DNA of 64,000 nt, from contig NZ_SPQG01000007.1 of NCBI RefSeq assembly GCF_004944975.1, forward strand, positions 43,310-107,309, read 5' to 3'. Within the stretch, counting starts at the first letter, position 1; each line of letters starts with the position of its first letter. Positions 16,401-22,241 of this stretch are shown here, piece by piece. Made by a program: the position numbers and the translations under genes. The notes beneath the pieces were generated by a model. That model worked only from the letters and a program-made list of their open reading frames with translations. It did no database searches and was not told the DNA's origin. This DNA comes from Halorhabdus amylolytica (GTDB taxonomy: Archaea > Halobacteriota > Halobacteria > Halobacteriales > Haloarculaceae).

Positions 16401-17383
16401 GCGATCTCTCGCCGAAACAGCATGCCTCGATCCAGTGTGCCCTGCAAGACGGCGTGGACTCGGCAATTTCAAAAACCGTCAACGCCCCCAACGATTCGAC
16501 GCTCGGGGACGCAAAAGATGTCTTCGAGTACATCTACGAACACGGTGGCAAGGGCGTCACCTACTACCGCGACGGCACCCGGAGCAAGCAGGTGCTGACC
16601 ACGCGGGCCGAGAACACCGACTTCGCGGACATGGACGAGGACGAGGCCGCCGAGACGATCGTCGAGCGCATCGACGAGGTCTTCGGCGGGCTGGAGGGGT
16701 TCCTCGACAACGAGGACGTTCGCGAGCGACTCACGGCCGACATCGAGGAGCTACTGGACGGGGACACCGCCCGGCAGTACGCCGAGAAGAAACCCCGCCC
16801 CGATCAGCTTCACGGCGTCACCCAGCGTATCGAGACGGGCTACGGCAAACTGTACGTGACGATCAACGAGGACCCCAAGACCGGCGAACCGTTCGAGCTG
16901 TTCGCCAACACGGGTCATTCGGGCGGGTTCACCAACTCATTCACCGATGCGCTCGCGAAGACCATCTCCGTCGCGTTGCGCTCGGGGGTCGATCCCGACG
17001 AGATCGTCGACAAGCTCCAGGGCATTCGGTCGCCGAAGGTCGCCTGGGACAAGGGCGAGCAGATCAACTCCATCCCGGACGCCTTCGGAACGGCTCTGCG
17101 GCGGTATCTCGACGACGAGATCGACCGGACCTATCCCCAGCAGCGCACCTTAGAGGAGACAGCTGACGAAGATCTCACTGCGGAAGAACAGGCTGCCCGG
17201 TCACGTTCGGAGGACCGATCGACCGACGGCGGTTCGACCGCCACGGAGTCGACCATGGTTGACGATCAACAGGACATCATCGCCAACGGTGAGAGTCCCG
17301 AATGTCCCGAATGTGGCTCGATGTCGCTGTACTACTCTGAGGGCTGTAAGACCTGCGAGTCCTGTGGCTGGTCGGAATGTTGA
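10433..17383 (+). CDS. nrdJ: Adenosylcobalamin-dependent (class II) ribonucleoside-diphosphate reductase with three inteins
   Basis: A 2316-residue precursor; removing three inteins (465, 372 and 436 aa) leaves a 1043-residue enzyme. It reduces ribonucleotides to deoxyribonucleotides using a thiyl radical generated from B12. Exteins are residues 1-201, 667-898, 1271-1465 and 1902-2316. Key sites: LSACFV (redox Cys), NPCGEQPL (Asn, thiyl Cys, Glu; split by intein 2), APTGTTSM phosphate loop (split by intein 3), and a C-terminal tail with CPECG and CESCGWSEC, cysteines suited to re-reduction of the active site. No beta-subunit gene is nearby, in agreement with class II. A TTTTT stretch about 20 nt after the stop may terminate transcription. 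Confidence 0.95.
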   Translation: MSDADLGVDEVTLPIKRTEGETLTDRLTDNAYHNILPARYLRKDADGELVEDQEDLFERVAKNIALAEAVYEARNEDVEITVTPEQLKPDHPRRDELAEEVFGKGTTVTDDAETTLSIYNVNKFAYETVVPELPPAVREHVEDTAAEFRTLMGDLSFMPNSPTLMNAGDELQQLSACFVDSPEDDIDDIHQTAKEAAQVFQCLTEDTTVTVEGKGVVSIADVEPGDRIVQRDGDDHRVQNVDETHAYDDSPVKRVETKAGVELTGTPNHELLVGEDWTRIDEIEPGDALSLRLGWIDGANETPELTTVAGGAQWAENRTVSNDDVLELYADGLSDYEIAERLDSSASTIQRRRSLELGLDPNGSGGRPGGSVSFDESEFETLYEDGHSDGEIARELGVSTRSVARYRENQSIESNGEAVTVVDQPTELTPDLAELVGMWVGDGSKHEDGIRFHLNREETLERADRLARDLFDVGLDWRWDEGCYDAVVHSHEVKRWWLANFGDAKPDATSASVPESVWKADRETIGAFLRGLYSTDGSLQKDVYPRLWSSSEDLIEGVQQLLLGLGIPAINWEYDTEDRDYFNVGPTGERGLEQFSNLVGFVDSRSETMAETLASIDSEGPSVGTLDGSTWHVPVEAVEDAGTATVYDVTVADNHEYVASSVVSHNSGGGMGYAFWRLRPYGDAVGSTGGIASGPITFMRTFDQMCETIAQGGARRGAQMGVMRISHPDAIQFIHAKNKDVSLAHTLRLNDPDDFTHTSFADALEEARELIDDEGRVPEHLRNAVEGHLSNFNISVGVTDDFMEALQNGEEFTFTNPRTGEAHIVTEETKELYDMFGLGEYVTVGEELSVPAEELWDDIVEGAHENGEPGVIYLERVNKEHSFDVEAEPDHQILATNPCVTGDTLISTENGLVPAEELYEHGVAQDVVVDGRLSEDRVKEASSVFKTGEKDVYELTTEEGYELRLTADHRVMTDDGWIEAQNLEPGDTVHVQNQKGEFGQHGSAEEGRVLGWLVGDGHLKHGEERAVLNFYDEDATVSEQFADDVNEIVREPLGNADYEVGVSDISRSDDYRGAQALEQRIRSARLYEYAEETGLIEEKLQVPDAVMRGSEEMARGFLRALFSADGSVQGDVEKGVSVRLASVDAGFLTDVQRLLLNFGIASKVYEDRKEPGTVELPDGTGDTAEYETEGFHELVVVKDNLVRFAEEVGFLLDSKDETLAERLAEYDRGPYSERFEATVESVEFDGHEAVYDLTEPDTHSFIANGLVCHNCGEQPLEEYEACNLGHINLSTVADTDAPDWRVWSDRHAEDYADFEDAIDAYLEEAIDFEELDHRIAMGTRFLENVVTMSDFPVDEIEEKVRHMRKIGLGIMGLAQLYIQLGVKYGSEEADEIARQVMQHINYESKWTSHELAEERGSFAEWDDSKYADPTEYSEWFEHYVGEDAEDWADGFPIRNHNTTTIAPTGCVEESSLISTDEGLVPIEDLDETTAEFQQWDEIDVGVATDGGTKAATAIYDNGFTYVRKIETEGGFSVASTPDHRFRTLTEDGEYAWKEAGEFEPGDRILLQRNTFEGGTRATLDTSERDNYHHNTDDDLTLPEEMTPELSEFLGYFMGDGYVHDEVGVKVVVESDATELDEHLRELGRSLFGVAPTVEDQDTRHTLTFGGRHLSRYFEDNGWKKAPGNEGQGAASAFVPDEVLSGDEPVAKAFLRGLFEADGTASRKVELSTVSATLAEEVQTLLLSLGCVFVQDVLETEDMDDHYGDRPRHSVRGANRREDARFIDEIGFITKSTEFDLGPQSYKNDTYPPEIVETLRAVDGYDSVSKPVKKRVNQSPINGAVSRKLVKDVETETDQVVRVAGRRLTDFYAATVGSVTEEKAYTKDISVPSNNTYVANGFVTHNTTSMVGNTTGGCEPVYNVAYYKNVSDDVQGDEMLVEFDDYFLRVLEENDIDVEAVKREAQEQMADNAFDGVEGLSTVPDAIGELFVTTGDLSPKQHASIQCALQDGVDSAISKTVNAPNDSTLGDAKDVFEYIYEHGGKGVTYYRDGTRSKQVLTTRAENTDFADMDEDEAAETIVERIDEVFGGLEGFLDNEDVRERLTADIEELLDGDTARQYAEKKPRPDQLHGVTQRIETGYGKLYVTINEDPKTGEPFELFANTGHSGGFTNSFTDALAKTISVALRSGVDPDEIVDKLQGIRSPKVAWDKGEQINSIPDAFGTALRRYLDDEIDRTYPQQRTLEETADEDLTAEEQAARSRSEDRSTDGGSTATESTMVDDQQDIIANGESPECPECGSMSLYYSEGCKTCESCGWSEC
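11036..12430 (+). other. Intein 1 of ribonucleotide reductase (465 aa)
   Basis: Begins with Cys (CLTEDTTVTV) after extein Val-Phe-Gln and ends VVSHN before Ser-Gly-Gly-Gly. Block A is at the start, block B near LTGTPNHELLV, block F/G at the end (YDVTVADNHEYVASSVVSHN), so splicing residues are intact with Ser as the +1 nucleophile. The centre holds a LAGLIDADG-type homing endonuclease: first motif around LVGMWVGDGS and second around LRGLYSTDGS, both with acidic residues. Between splicing and endonuclease parts are two helix-turn-helix-like stretches (DYEIAERLDSSASTIQRRR and DGEIARELGVSTRSVARYR). Confidence 0.93.
13127..14242 (+). other. Intein 2 of ribonucleotide reductase (372 aa)
   Basis: Starts Cys (CVTGDTLISTENGLV) after extein Asn-Pro and ends LVCHN before extein Cys-Gly-Glu-Gln. 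The +1 nucleophile Cys is the radical-forming catalytic cysteine of the host enzyme. Block B is LTADHRVM. A LAGLIDADG-type endonuclease is indicated by LGWLVGDGHL and FLRALFSADGS. The two motifs are about 120 residues apart, as expected for an active DOD endonuclease. It lacks the helix-turn-helix region of intein 1. Confidence 0.93.
14828..16135 (+). other. Intein 3 of ribonucleotide reductase (436 aa)
   Basis: Starts Cys (CVEESSLISTDEGLV) after extein Ala-Pro-Thr-Gly and ends FVTHN before Thr-Thr-Ser-Met, so the +1 nucleophile is Thr. Block B appears as ASTPDHRF. Endonuclease motifs are FLGYFMGDGYV and LRGLFEADGTA. A stretch from about 15830 to 16020 is Lys/Arg-rich and has a helical look, possibly the DNA-recognition part. 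The insertion point splits the conserved phosphate-binding APTG-TTS segment of the host. Confidence 0.93.
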
Positions 17384-17479
17384 ACGCCCACTGAGCTAAC
17401 CCGTTTTTCCTGCTTCTCGTTCGCTTCTTCGTTTTCCGCCTCCCGAACTGTCAAGCGCCCGCTCACCAATCCTACGCGT

Positions 17480-17599
17480 ATGGACGACCACGGCGGCCGC
17501 CCGTGTCCGCGCTGTGGCCGTCCACTCTTCGAACGACACTGCAAGTACGTCTGCCCGGTTCACGGCGTCGTCTACGACTGTGCGGACACGTTCTATTGA
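17480..17599 (+). CDS. 39-aa zinc-finger microprotein
   Basis: Starts MDDHGGRPCPRCGRPLF and carries four likely zinc ligands: Cys-Pro-Arg-Cys, then Cys in HCKYVCPVHG and Cys in VYDCADTFY, with the pattern of a small treble-clef or ribbon fold. The start ATG at 17480 is followed by an uninterrupted short frame ending TGA at 17599. Haloarchaea encode many such CPxCG-type proteins of under 60 residues, some affecting biofilm or swarming; no specific role can be given here. It lies between nrdJ and the convergent membrane-protein gene. Confidence 0.7.
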   Translation: MDDHGGRPCPRCGRPLFERHCKYVCPVHGVVYDCADTFY

Positions 17600-17639
17600 G
17601 ATGGACTACTCGACAGGGCTGCTTTCGCCGCCCGCCACG

Positions 17640-18317
17640 TCAGGAACTCAGCGATTCCAGACTCGGGAGTCGATCCTGTGCCTGGAGGTGGCGGACTGCC
17701 GGGCCGGCCAACACGAGGACGCCCAACCCGGCCGTTCCGGCGAGCAGCGGGAGGCCCGCCGAGGCACCTTCAAGCGTGAGCGTCCGCATCGACGAGCCAG
17801 TCACGACGCCCGTGACGACCCACGGAATCTCCCCGAAGAAGGTGCCGACGACGAACGCCCGCCCCGAGACAGTCGAGAGGCCGGCGCCGTAGGAGATCAC
17901 GTCCGCGGGCAGCGGCAGCAACCTCGCGGCCACGACGCCGCGGAGCTCGCCGATCGCCGCGACGACCTCTTGACTTCGGCGGTGGAGCCGACCGAAGATG
18001 CCCGTCTCCCGCGGTGCGCGTCTGGCGAGCAGGTATGGCGGAATACAGGTGAGGACCGCACCAGCGAGTGCGACAGGTACACCCAGCGTGACGCCGAGTC
18101 CGTACCCCGCGAGGATCGAGAGTGCGGAGATCGGCCACAGCACGAGCGGCCGGACGGCGTACAGGCCGGCAAGGACACCTACGAGGGCGAGGGGCGATCC
18201 GGCGACCGTCTCGACCGTTTCAAGGACAGCGGCGGGCGAACTCGCGAGCGTCGCGACGGCTGCGACGCTGAGAACGAAGACGACCGCCGTCACCTGCCGA
18301 CGGACCGCGGGATGCAT
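17640..18317 (-). CDS. TVP38/TMEM64 (DedA-like) membrane protein
   Basis: A 225-residue integral membrane protein with about six hydrophobic segments. Characteristic SNARE-associated/VTT features are the re-entrant region with VLWPISALSILAGYGLG and the later GLSTVSGRAFVVGTFFGEIPWVV segment. Family members are thought to move lipids between leaflets. The longer in-frame extension to 18716 runs antisense through the next gene and is rejected; ATG at 18317 (MHPAVRRQVTAVV) gives a normal N-terminus. It is divergent from the gene at 18396. Confidence 0.82.
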   Translation of the reverse strand: MHPAVRRQVTAVVFVLSVAAVATLASSPAAVLETVETVAGSPLALVGVLAGLYAVRPLVLWPISALSILAGYGLGVTLGVPVALAGAVLTCIPPYLLARRAPRETGIFGRLHRRSQEVVAAIGELRGVVAARLLPLPADVISYGAGLSTVSGRAFVVGTFFGEIPWVVTGVVTGSSMRTLTLEGASAGLPLLAGTAGLGVLVLAGPAVRHLQAQDRLPSLESLSS

Positions 18318-18395
18318 CACCCCACAGTGGGGGCGAACCCGCCAAACCTCTTGTGGTCGCTGCTCGTTTCCGAGCGATCGGATCCACGACGGCCG

Positions 18396-18791
18396 ATGAT
18401 ACTTGTCCCTGGGGTCCGAAACCCCGCTGTGGCAGACGACTCGGACCCGATCGAACTCGGCGTGGCGTTGCTCTCCCACTTCGAGGATCCCGAACTGTCC
18501 GTCGCGGAGGCCGTCGATCGCCTGGAGAGCGTTACCACGGACCCCCGTCTCACGCGGGAGATACTGGAGACGGCGGAGGCGAGAGGCATCATCGAGCGCG
18601 AGGACGCGACCATCGAGCCGGTCGCCGGCAACTACGTGAGCTTCGAGAGCCAGGTAGTCGTCCGCGAGGGGGATTTTTCCTGTCGACGCTGCGGGGCCTC
18701 CCTCTCGACGGGCCACTTCGTCAAGTTCGACGCCGGGGAACTGGGACCGTTCGGCTCGTCGTGTATTCGGAAAGTGACGGGGCGGGAGTGA
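18396..18791 (+). CDS. Haloarchaeal conserved protein with C-terminal zinc-ribbon-like motif (DUF5830-like)
   Basis: Starting at ATG 18396 the protein has 131 residues; a GTG at 18429 (VADDSDPIELGVALL) is an equally good start giving 120. The first 80 residues look like a winged-helix or helical domain (PRLTREILETAEARGIIERED). The end has CRRCGASLSTGHFVKF followed by GSSCIRKVTGRE, which supplies three cysteines and one histidine for a metal site. Family naming is tentative; a DNA- or RNA-related role is possible but not shown. Confidence 0.65.
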   Translation: MILVPGVRNPAVADDSDPIELGVALLSHFEDPELSVAEAVDRLESVTTDPRLTREILETAEARGIIEREDATIEPVAGNYVSFESQVVVREGDFSCRRCGASLSTGHFVKFDAGELGPFGSSCIRKVTGRE

Positions 18792-18836
18792 ACAGTCCGG
18801 CGTGGCGGACGGATCGACCGGAGTCCGCCGTCGCGA

Positions 18837-19931
18837 TCACTGCTCGCGGAGTTCCTCGACGAGTTGTTTGATCGCGTTGTGTTGTTTCTTCAGGAGCTGG
18901 TTCTGGCGTTTGACTGCGGTCGAGAGTTCGCCGACCTGTTCACGCAGCGAGCGGAGGTCCTCCTCGGAGGCCACGTCGGCGTCCGCGAGCAACGCTTCGA
19001 ATGTTTCGGCGTCCGGGGGAGAGTCCGGCTCGCGACTCGATTGGTCTCTGGTTTGTTGGGCCGCTGTACCGCTCGCTTCCTCCCCGATTTCGTCTCCAAC
19101 CTCGGTGGTCGCGACCGCCGTGTCGCCGGTCGCTTCGGACGTGGTCGCGGTCGTCTCCGACATCGTACCGACGTCCGTGTCCAAGAGCCCCTCGTCTCCG
19201 TCGTCTTCGGCCACCAGCGGATCGATACCCGAACCGAGGGTGAGGTCGTTCTGGTCGTCCTCTGGCCGTTCTTCCGCTGTCTCCGGTTCCTCGTCGACGC
19301 CGACGACGCGTCGTAACTCCTCGAAGGAGGCCACGTCGTAGAACTCGAAGACGGCCGTCTTGACCGTCTCCTCGACGAGGCGGGCATCCTCACGAGGGAT
19401 CTTGATCCGCTGGGGACGGTTGTCGATCGAGACGACCAGTTCCGTAGCGACGCTTCCCTCCTCGAAGGCGATGTCCGTCACCCTCTCGTAGGGGTAACTC
19501 TCGTAGTCCTCGGCCCAGACCGTCCCGCCGATGTGTCTGACGAGGCGCTTCTCGGCGACGATCAGCGTCATCTCGCTGAACCGGAAGGCCCCGACGATCG
19601 ACTCGTCAGCGTCGATGACCTCGTGGGCACCGAGCATCCCCTCGAGGAGTAGCGTGAGGACGTCCCGCGTATGGTCGGTCGGGACCGAAAACGAGCGTGT
19701 CTCGTCGAAGTAGTCGACGTGGAACTTCGATTTGCGTCGCCCTTCGGAAAGCTTGAGCCGATCGGCCTCGTGGGGATAGGAATCGACGCGCTCGTCGCTG
19801 ATCAGTCCCTCGGAACGATAGACGATGGTCCGGGTGGGCGTCAGACAGACCACGTCTTCGTCCCCAATCGACACGCCGGCGAGGATGTCCTCGTCCCCGA
19901 GCTCCTCCCGGACGAGGTCTGGTATGTCCAT
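18837..19931 (-). CDS. Haloarchaeal protein with two PH-like domains and C-terminal coiled coil (DUF7115-like)
   Basis: A 364-residue soluble protein. Residues about 15-95 and 110-195 look like two related beta-rich units (TRTIVYRSEGLISDERVDSY; then KRLVRHIGGTVWAEDYESY), reminiscent of short bacterial-type PH domains. A long acidic low-complexity linker (about 210-310) follows, then a helical, probably coiled-coil end with EEDLRSLREQVGELSTAVKR. No membrane segment. The start ATG at 19931 is 40-odd bases from the preceding spacer. A scaffold or membrane-surface role is possible; function unknown. Confidence 0.65.
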   Translation of the reverse strand: MDIPDLVREELGDEDILAGVSIGDEDVVCLTPTRTIVYRSEGLISDERVDSYPHEADRLKLSEGRRKSKFHVDYFDETRSFSVPTDHTRDVLTLLLEGMLGAHEVIDADESIVGAFRFSEMTLIVAEKRLVRHIGGTVWAEDYESYPYERVTDIAFEEGSVATELVVSIDNRPQRIKIPREDARLVEETVKTAVFEFYDVASFEELRRVVGVDEEPETAEERPEDDQNDLTLGSGIDPLVAEDDGDEGLLDTDVGTMSETTATTSEATGDTAVATTEVGDEIGEEASGTAAQQTRDQSSREPDSPPDAETFEALLADADVASEEDLRSLREQVGELSTAVKRQNQLLKKQHNAIKQLVEELREQ

Positions 19932-20088
19932 GCTCTTGGTGTACCCGTCCGTGGCTATAAATCCGCGGGCTTGGCGCCGCGAGGCTCGGTCACGCTTCGA
20001 GTTGGCGACAACTGACTCACGAGGCTCTGCCCTCGGGTGACCCGGAGATGAGAAGCTTAAAGACGACCCTCACGCAAGCAACGAGTGC

Positions 20089-20223
20089 GCCCGGGTGGCT
20101 TAGCTGGACATAGCGCCGCACTCATAGGGTCTTCCCACGTGTGCGCCATCGCATACCCGTCGGGGTTCGTGACCCCGGACCTGGGTCATGCGGAGATCGA
20201 GGGTTCGGAGCCCTCCCCGGGCA
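20089..20223 (+). tRNA. Elongator tRNA-Met (CAT) with intron
   Basis: Acceptor stem GCCCGGG (20089-20095) pairs with CCCGGGC (20216-20222), discriminator A 20223. The anticodon stem CCGCA (20116-20120) pairs with TGCGG (20189-20193); the anticodon CAT is at 20123-20125. An intron of about 61 nt (about 20127-20187) sits after position 37, the usual place for an archaeal bulge-helix-bulge intron, and leaves a 74-nt spliced tRNA. A TATA-like CTTAAAG at 20056-20062 lies about 30 nt upstream. CCA is not encoded. Confidence 0.95.
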
Positions 20224-20373
20224 CTTCTCAAAGCCGCCACTCACTCCGTTGAGTGGCAACTCCAGAGTGTGCCGGTGGAGGGCGATGAACCCAGCAAGGT
20301 CTCGCGCGAACGCCAGTGAGCGCGAGGGATGGAAATCTTCGATTTCCTGTCGTTCGGAGCCCTCCCCGGGCAC
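20203..20373. repeat. Duplicated tRNA-Met 3' end (att-like)
   Basis: The last 22 nt spanning the tRNA-Met T-arm and acceptor end (GTTCGGAGCCCTCCCCGGGC plus AC, 20203-20224) recur exactly at 20352-20373, 149 bp downstream. The DNA between contains no convincing gene, only a CCACTCACTCC/GTTGAGTGG hairpin near 20236. Direct copies of a tRNA 3' end bracketing short DNA are what integrase-based elements leave behind. Confidence 0.8.
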
Positions 20374-20828
20374 TCCTCTGAAACTTAATATATCCACGGA
20401 GAACCGACTCCCAGCGGCGCGTTTTGACCTATCGACTTCGTAGGGATGTCGGGGCGTGAGTCACGGACTCCAGCCGGCAAAACCTGTGCCGAGAGGGGTG
20501 TCGACGCCCGATCGCGGTACACGTTGTGGTTCTTCTCACAGTGTTCTCGATCGGATTTTAGTAAGCAGATCGCTCAGTGCAGGCAAGCCAGGTAACGGAG
20601 CAATATTCTCTCTAACCAATAGCTGTCAAGAACAACATGCTGCATAGAGGCCCTGAGTTCAGCAAGGCGATCATCGTCATCAATTCAGTATGTTCTACTG
20701 CCGATTAAATTATTTTATATAAGTGGTCGTGTTTTCATCATTCTGGCTCATGTCGACACTATGTCAGCCACCAATAAATCATGTTTATCCATTAAGTTTA
20801 TAGGTTTGCGCTGTGTAAATTTAAATCT
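20374..20828. other. Gene-poor spacer, A+T-rich toward its right end
   Basis: No credible gene. The short open frame at 20456-20647 lacks homology-like features. From about 20540 the DNA becomes clearly A+T-rich (for example AAATTATTTTATATAAG near 20706), unlike the surrounding chromosome, and several TATA-like elements precede the gene at 20829 (TTTATAGG at about 20800). Confidence 0.5.
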
Positions 20829-21230
20829 ATGTATCAGATATTGATGCCGATCGATGGCAGCGAATCGCGTGGACAGGCACAGGCCGAGACAGTCATCGGT
20901 TTACCTGCTGCAGCCGACCAGATCGAGGTATCATTGCTCCACGTGTTCGAAGATGAAGATCGGGAAGAGTCGACAGGAATCACCCAAATAGCGGGTGGTA
21001 GTGAAGCCAGTTCCCGATTACGGGAGGAGAGAGTCACTGTAACCGAGATCACCCGCGTTGGAGATCCAGCCGAAGAGATCCTGGCGGCAGCCGACGAAAT
21101 CGATGCGGACCATATCGTCCTTGGTGGTCGGAAACGGTCGCCGGCACAATCACTGCTTTTCGGAAGTGTTAGTCAAGAGGTCATGCTCGACGCTGATCGC
21201 CCCGTCACGATCACCGGCGGAGAAAAGTAA
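20829..21230 (+). CDS. Universal stress protein (UspA family)
   Basis: A 133-residue single-domain protein opening YQILMPIDGSE, the conserved start of the UspA alpha/beta fold, and ending with a nucleotide-binding stretch: VLGGRKRSPAQSLLFGSVSQ, close to the GxxGx9GS consensus but with Arg-Lys-Arg between. Likely binds ATP or AMP and acts in stress survival; partner unknown. It sits in an A+T-richer patch next to a CBS protein on the same strand, 219 bp apart, and its codon usage (more A/T-ending codons) differs from the neighbouring housekeeping genes, so lateral origin is possible. Confidence 0.88.
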   Translation: MYQILMPIDGSESRGQAQAETVIGLPAAADQIEVSLLHVFEDEDREESTGITQIAGGSEASSRLREERVTVTEITRVGDPAEEILAAADEIDADHIVLGGRKRSPAQSLLFGSVSQEVMLDADRPVTITGGEK

Positions 21231-21449
21231 CTCTGTACTTACAGCCACCCATTCCCGAAACAAATCGTCGAGTGATGGGATTCACGCCAGGCCTGAAGGC
21301 CAGGATTCTCTCGCTGTTCACAGATCGCAAGCAACACCAGCACCGATCTCAGTCAGTGTAAATCTACGAAAAACGTCCGGATTCCCAATTCTTCAGAAAG
21401 TACACTATCTTTAATGTTATACTGCCCGTAAGTATATGGGGGAATCCCA

Positions 21450-21869
21450 ATGCCGATCAACGACCTTGCTCGAAGCGATACCGTGACTGCTGGTCCTAAC
21501 ACTCCCGTCACCGAACTCGCAGGGACCATGGACGAAGAGAACGTCGGAAGTATCGTGATCACGAACGATGAGACGCCCATCGGAATCGTTACCGATCGAG
21601 ACCTGGCCGTTCGCATCCTCGGGGAAAAGCGTGACCCGACCGAACAGACCGCCGAAGACGTGATGACCGACGACCTCTGTACAATCGAGCCTGGCGCCGG
21701 CTTCTACCAGGCGGCCAACCTGATGGCTGATCACGGGATTCGGCGGCTCCCAGTCTGTGAAGATAATACTCTCGTCGGAATCATTACTGCTGATGACGTG
21801 ACAGAACTGCTCGCCGACGAACAACAAAAGCTGGGAAACATCATCCGGTCTCAGCGACCTGAATACTGA
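21450..21869 (+). CDS. Two-CBS-domain protein
   Basis: A 139-residue protein made almost wholly of a Bateman module: first CBS domain at about residues 1-60 (VGSIVITNDETPIGIVTDRDL), second at about 68-130 (DHGIRRLPVCEDNTLVGIITADDV). Such pairs bind adenosine nucleotides or SAM and regulate a partner. It starts MPINDLARSDTVTAGPNTPV. The 219-bp gap upstream has no gene and includes a TATA-like TAAGTATATG about 20 nt before the start. The partner is unknown; the UspA gene alongside suggests an energy- or stress-sensing role. Confidence 0.88.
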   Translation: MPINDLARSDTVTAGPNTPVTELAGTMDEENVGSIVITNDETPIGIVTDRDLAVRILGEKRDPTEQTAEDVMTDDLCTIEPGAGFYQAANLMADHGIRRLPVCEDNTLVGIITADDVTELLADEQQKLGNIIRSQRPEY

Positions 21870-22101
21870 ATTTTATCTATCTTTAAGTGACAGGTTCTCT
21901 GGCCGGATGATGAATTTACCGATTGTTCTCAGACCCTCGCTGTCACGTGGTATCCGGTTCCACGTGGTCGCACTCACTACCTCACGGTTACGCGGTTTGG
22001 CTTTCGAAGTCGCTTCACAATCGCATTACCGTTCGTGCGCTACAACTGTGATACTGATCCCGGGTCGCATTTGCGACTCACGAGTTAGTTCGTCGCAAAA
22101 G

Positions 22102-22176
22102 TGCTCCGGCAGGGATTTGAACCCTGGTCCTTGCCGTGAGAGGGCAAGATGATTGGCCGGACTACACCACCGGAGC
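22102..22176 (-). tRNA. tRNA-Glu (CTC anticodon)
   Basis: On the minus strand, acceptor GCTCCGG/CCGGAGC with discriminator A, D-arm GTGTAGTCCGGCCAATC, anticodon stem TTGCC/GGCAA around loop CTCTCAC (anticodon CTC), and T-arm CAGGGTTCAAATCCCTG. No intron and no encoded CCA. The 232 bp between it and the CBS gene hold no supported gene; the open frame there overlaps the tRNA and is rejected. Confidence 0.96.
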
Positions 22177-22241
22177 GCATTCTACGGTTGCGAAGAGACG
22201 GGTTTAACGGTTCCGCTTTCCACCGATTACGGCAGGCACTC

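Noticed and set aside
20456..20647. 63-residue open frame in the spacer after tRNA-Met
   Set aside because: No family features, no promoter and unusual composition compared with coding DNA here.
21907..22152. 81-residue open frame after the CBS gene
   Set aside because: It runs antisense into the tRNA-Glu gene and its translation has no protein-like pattern.
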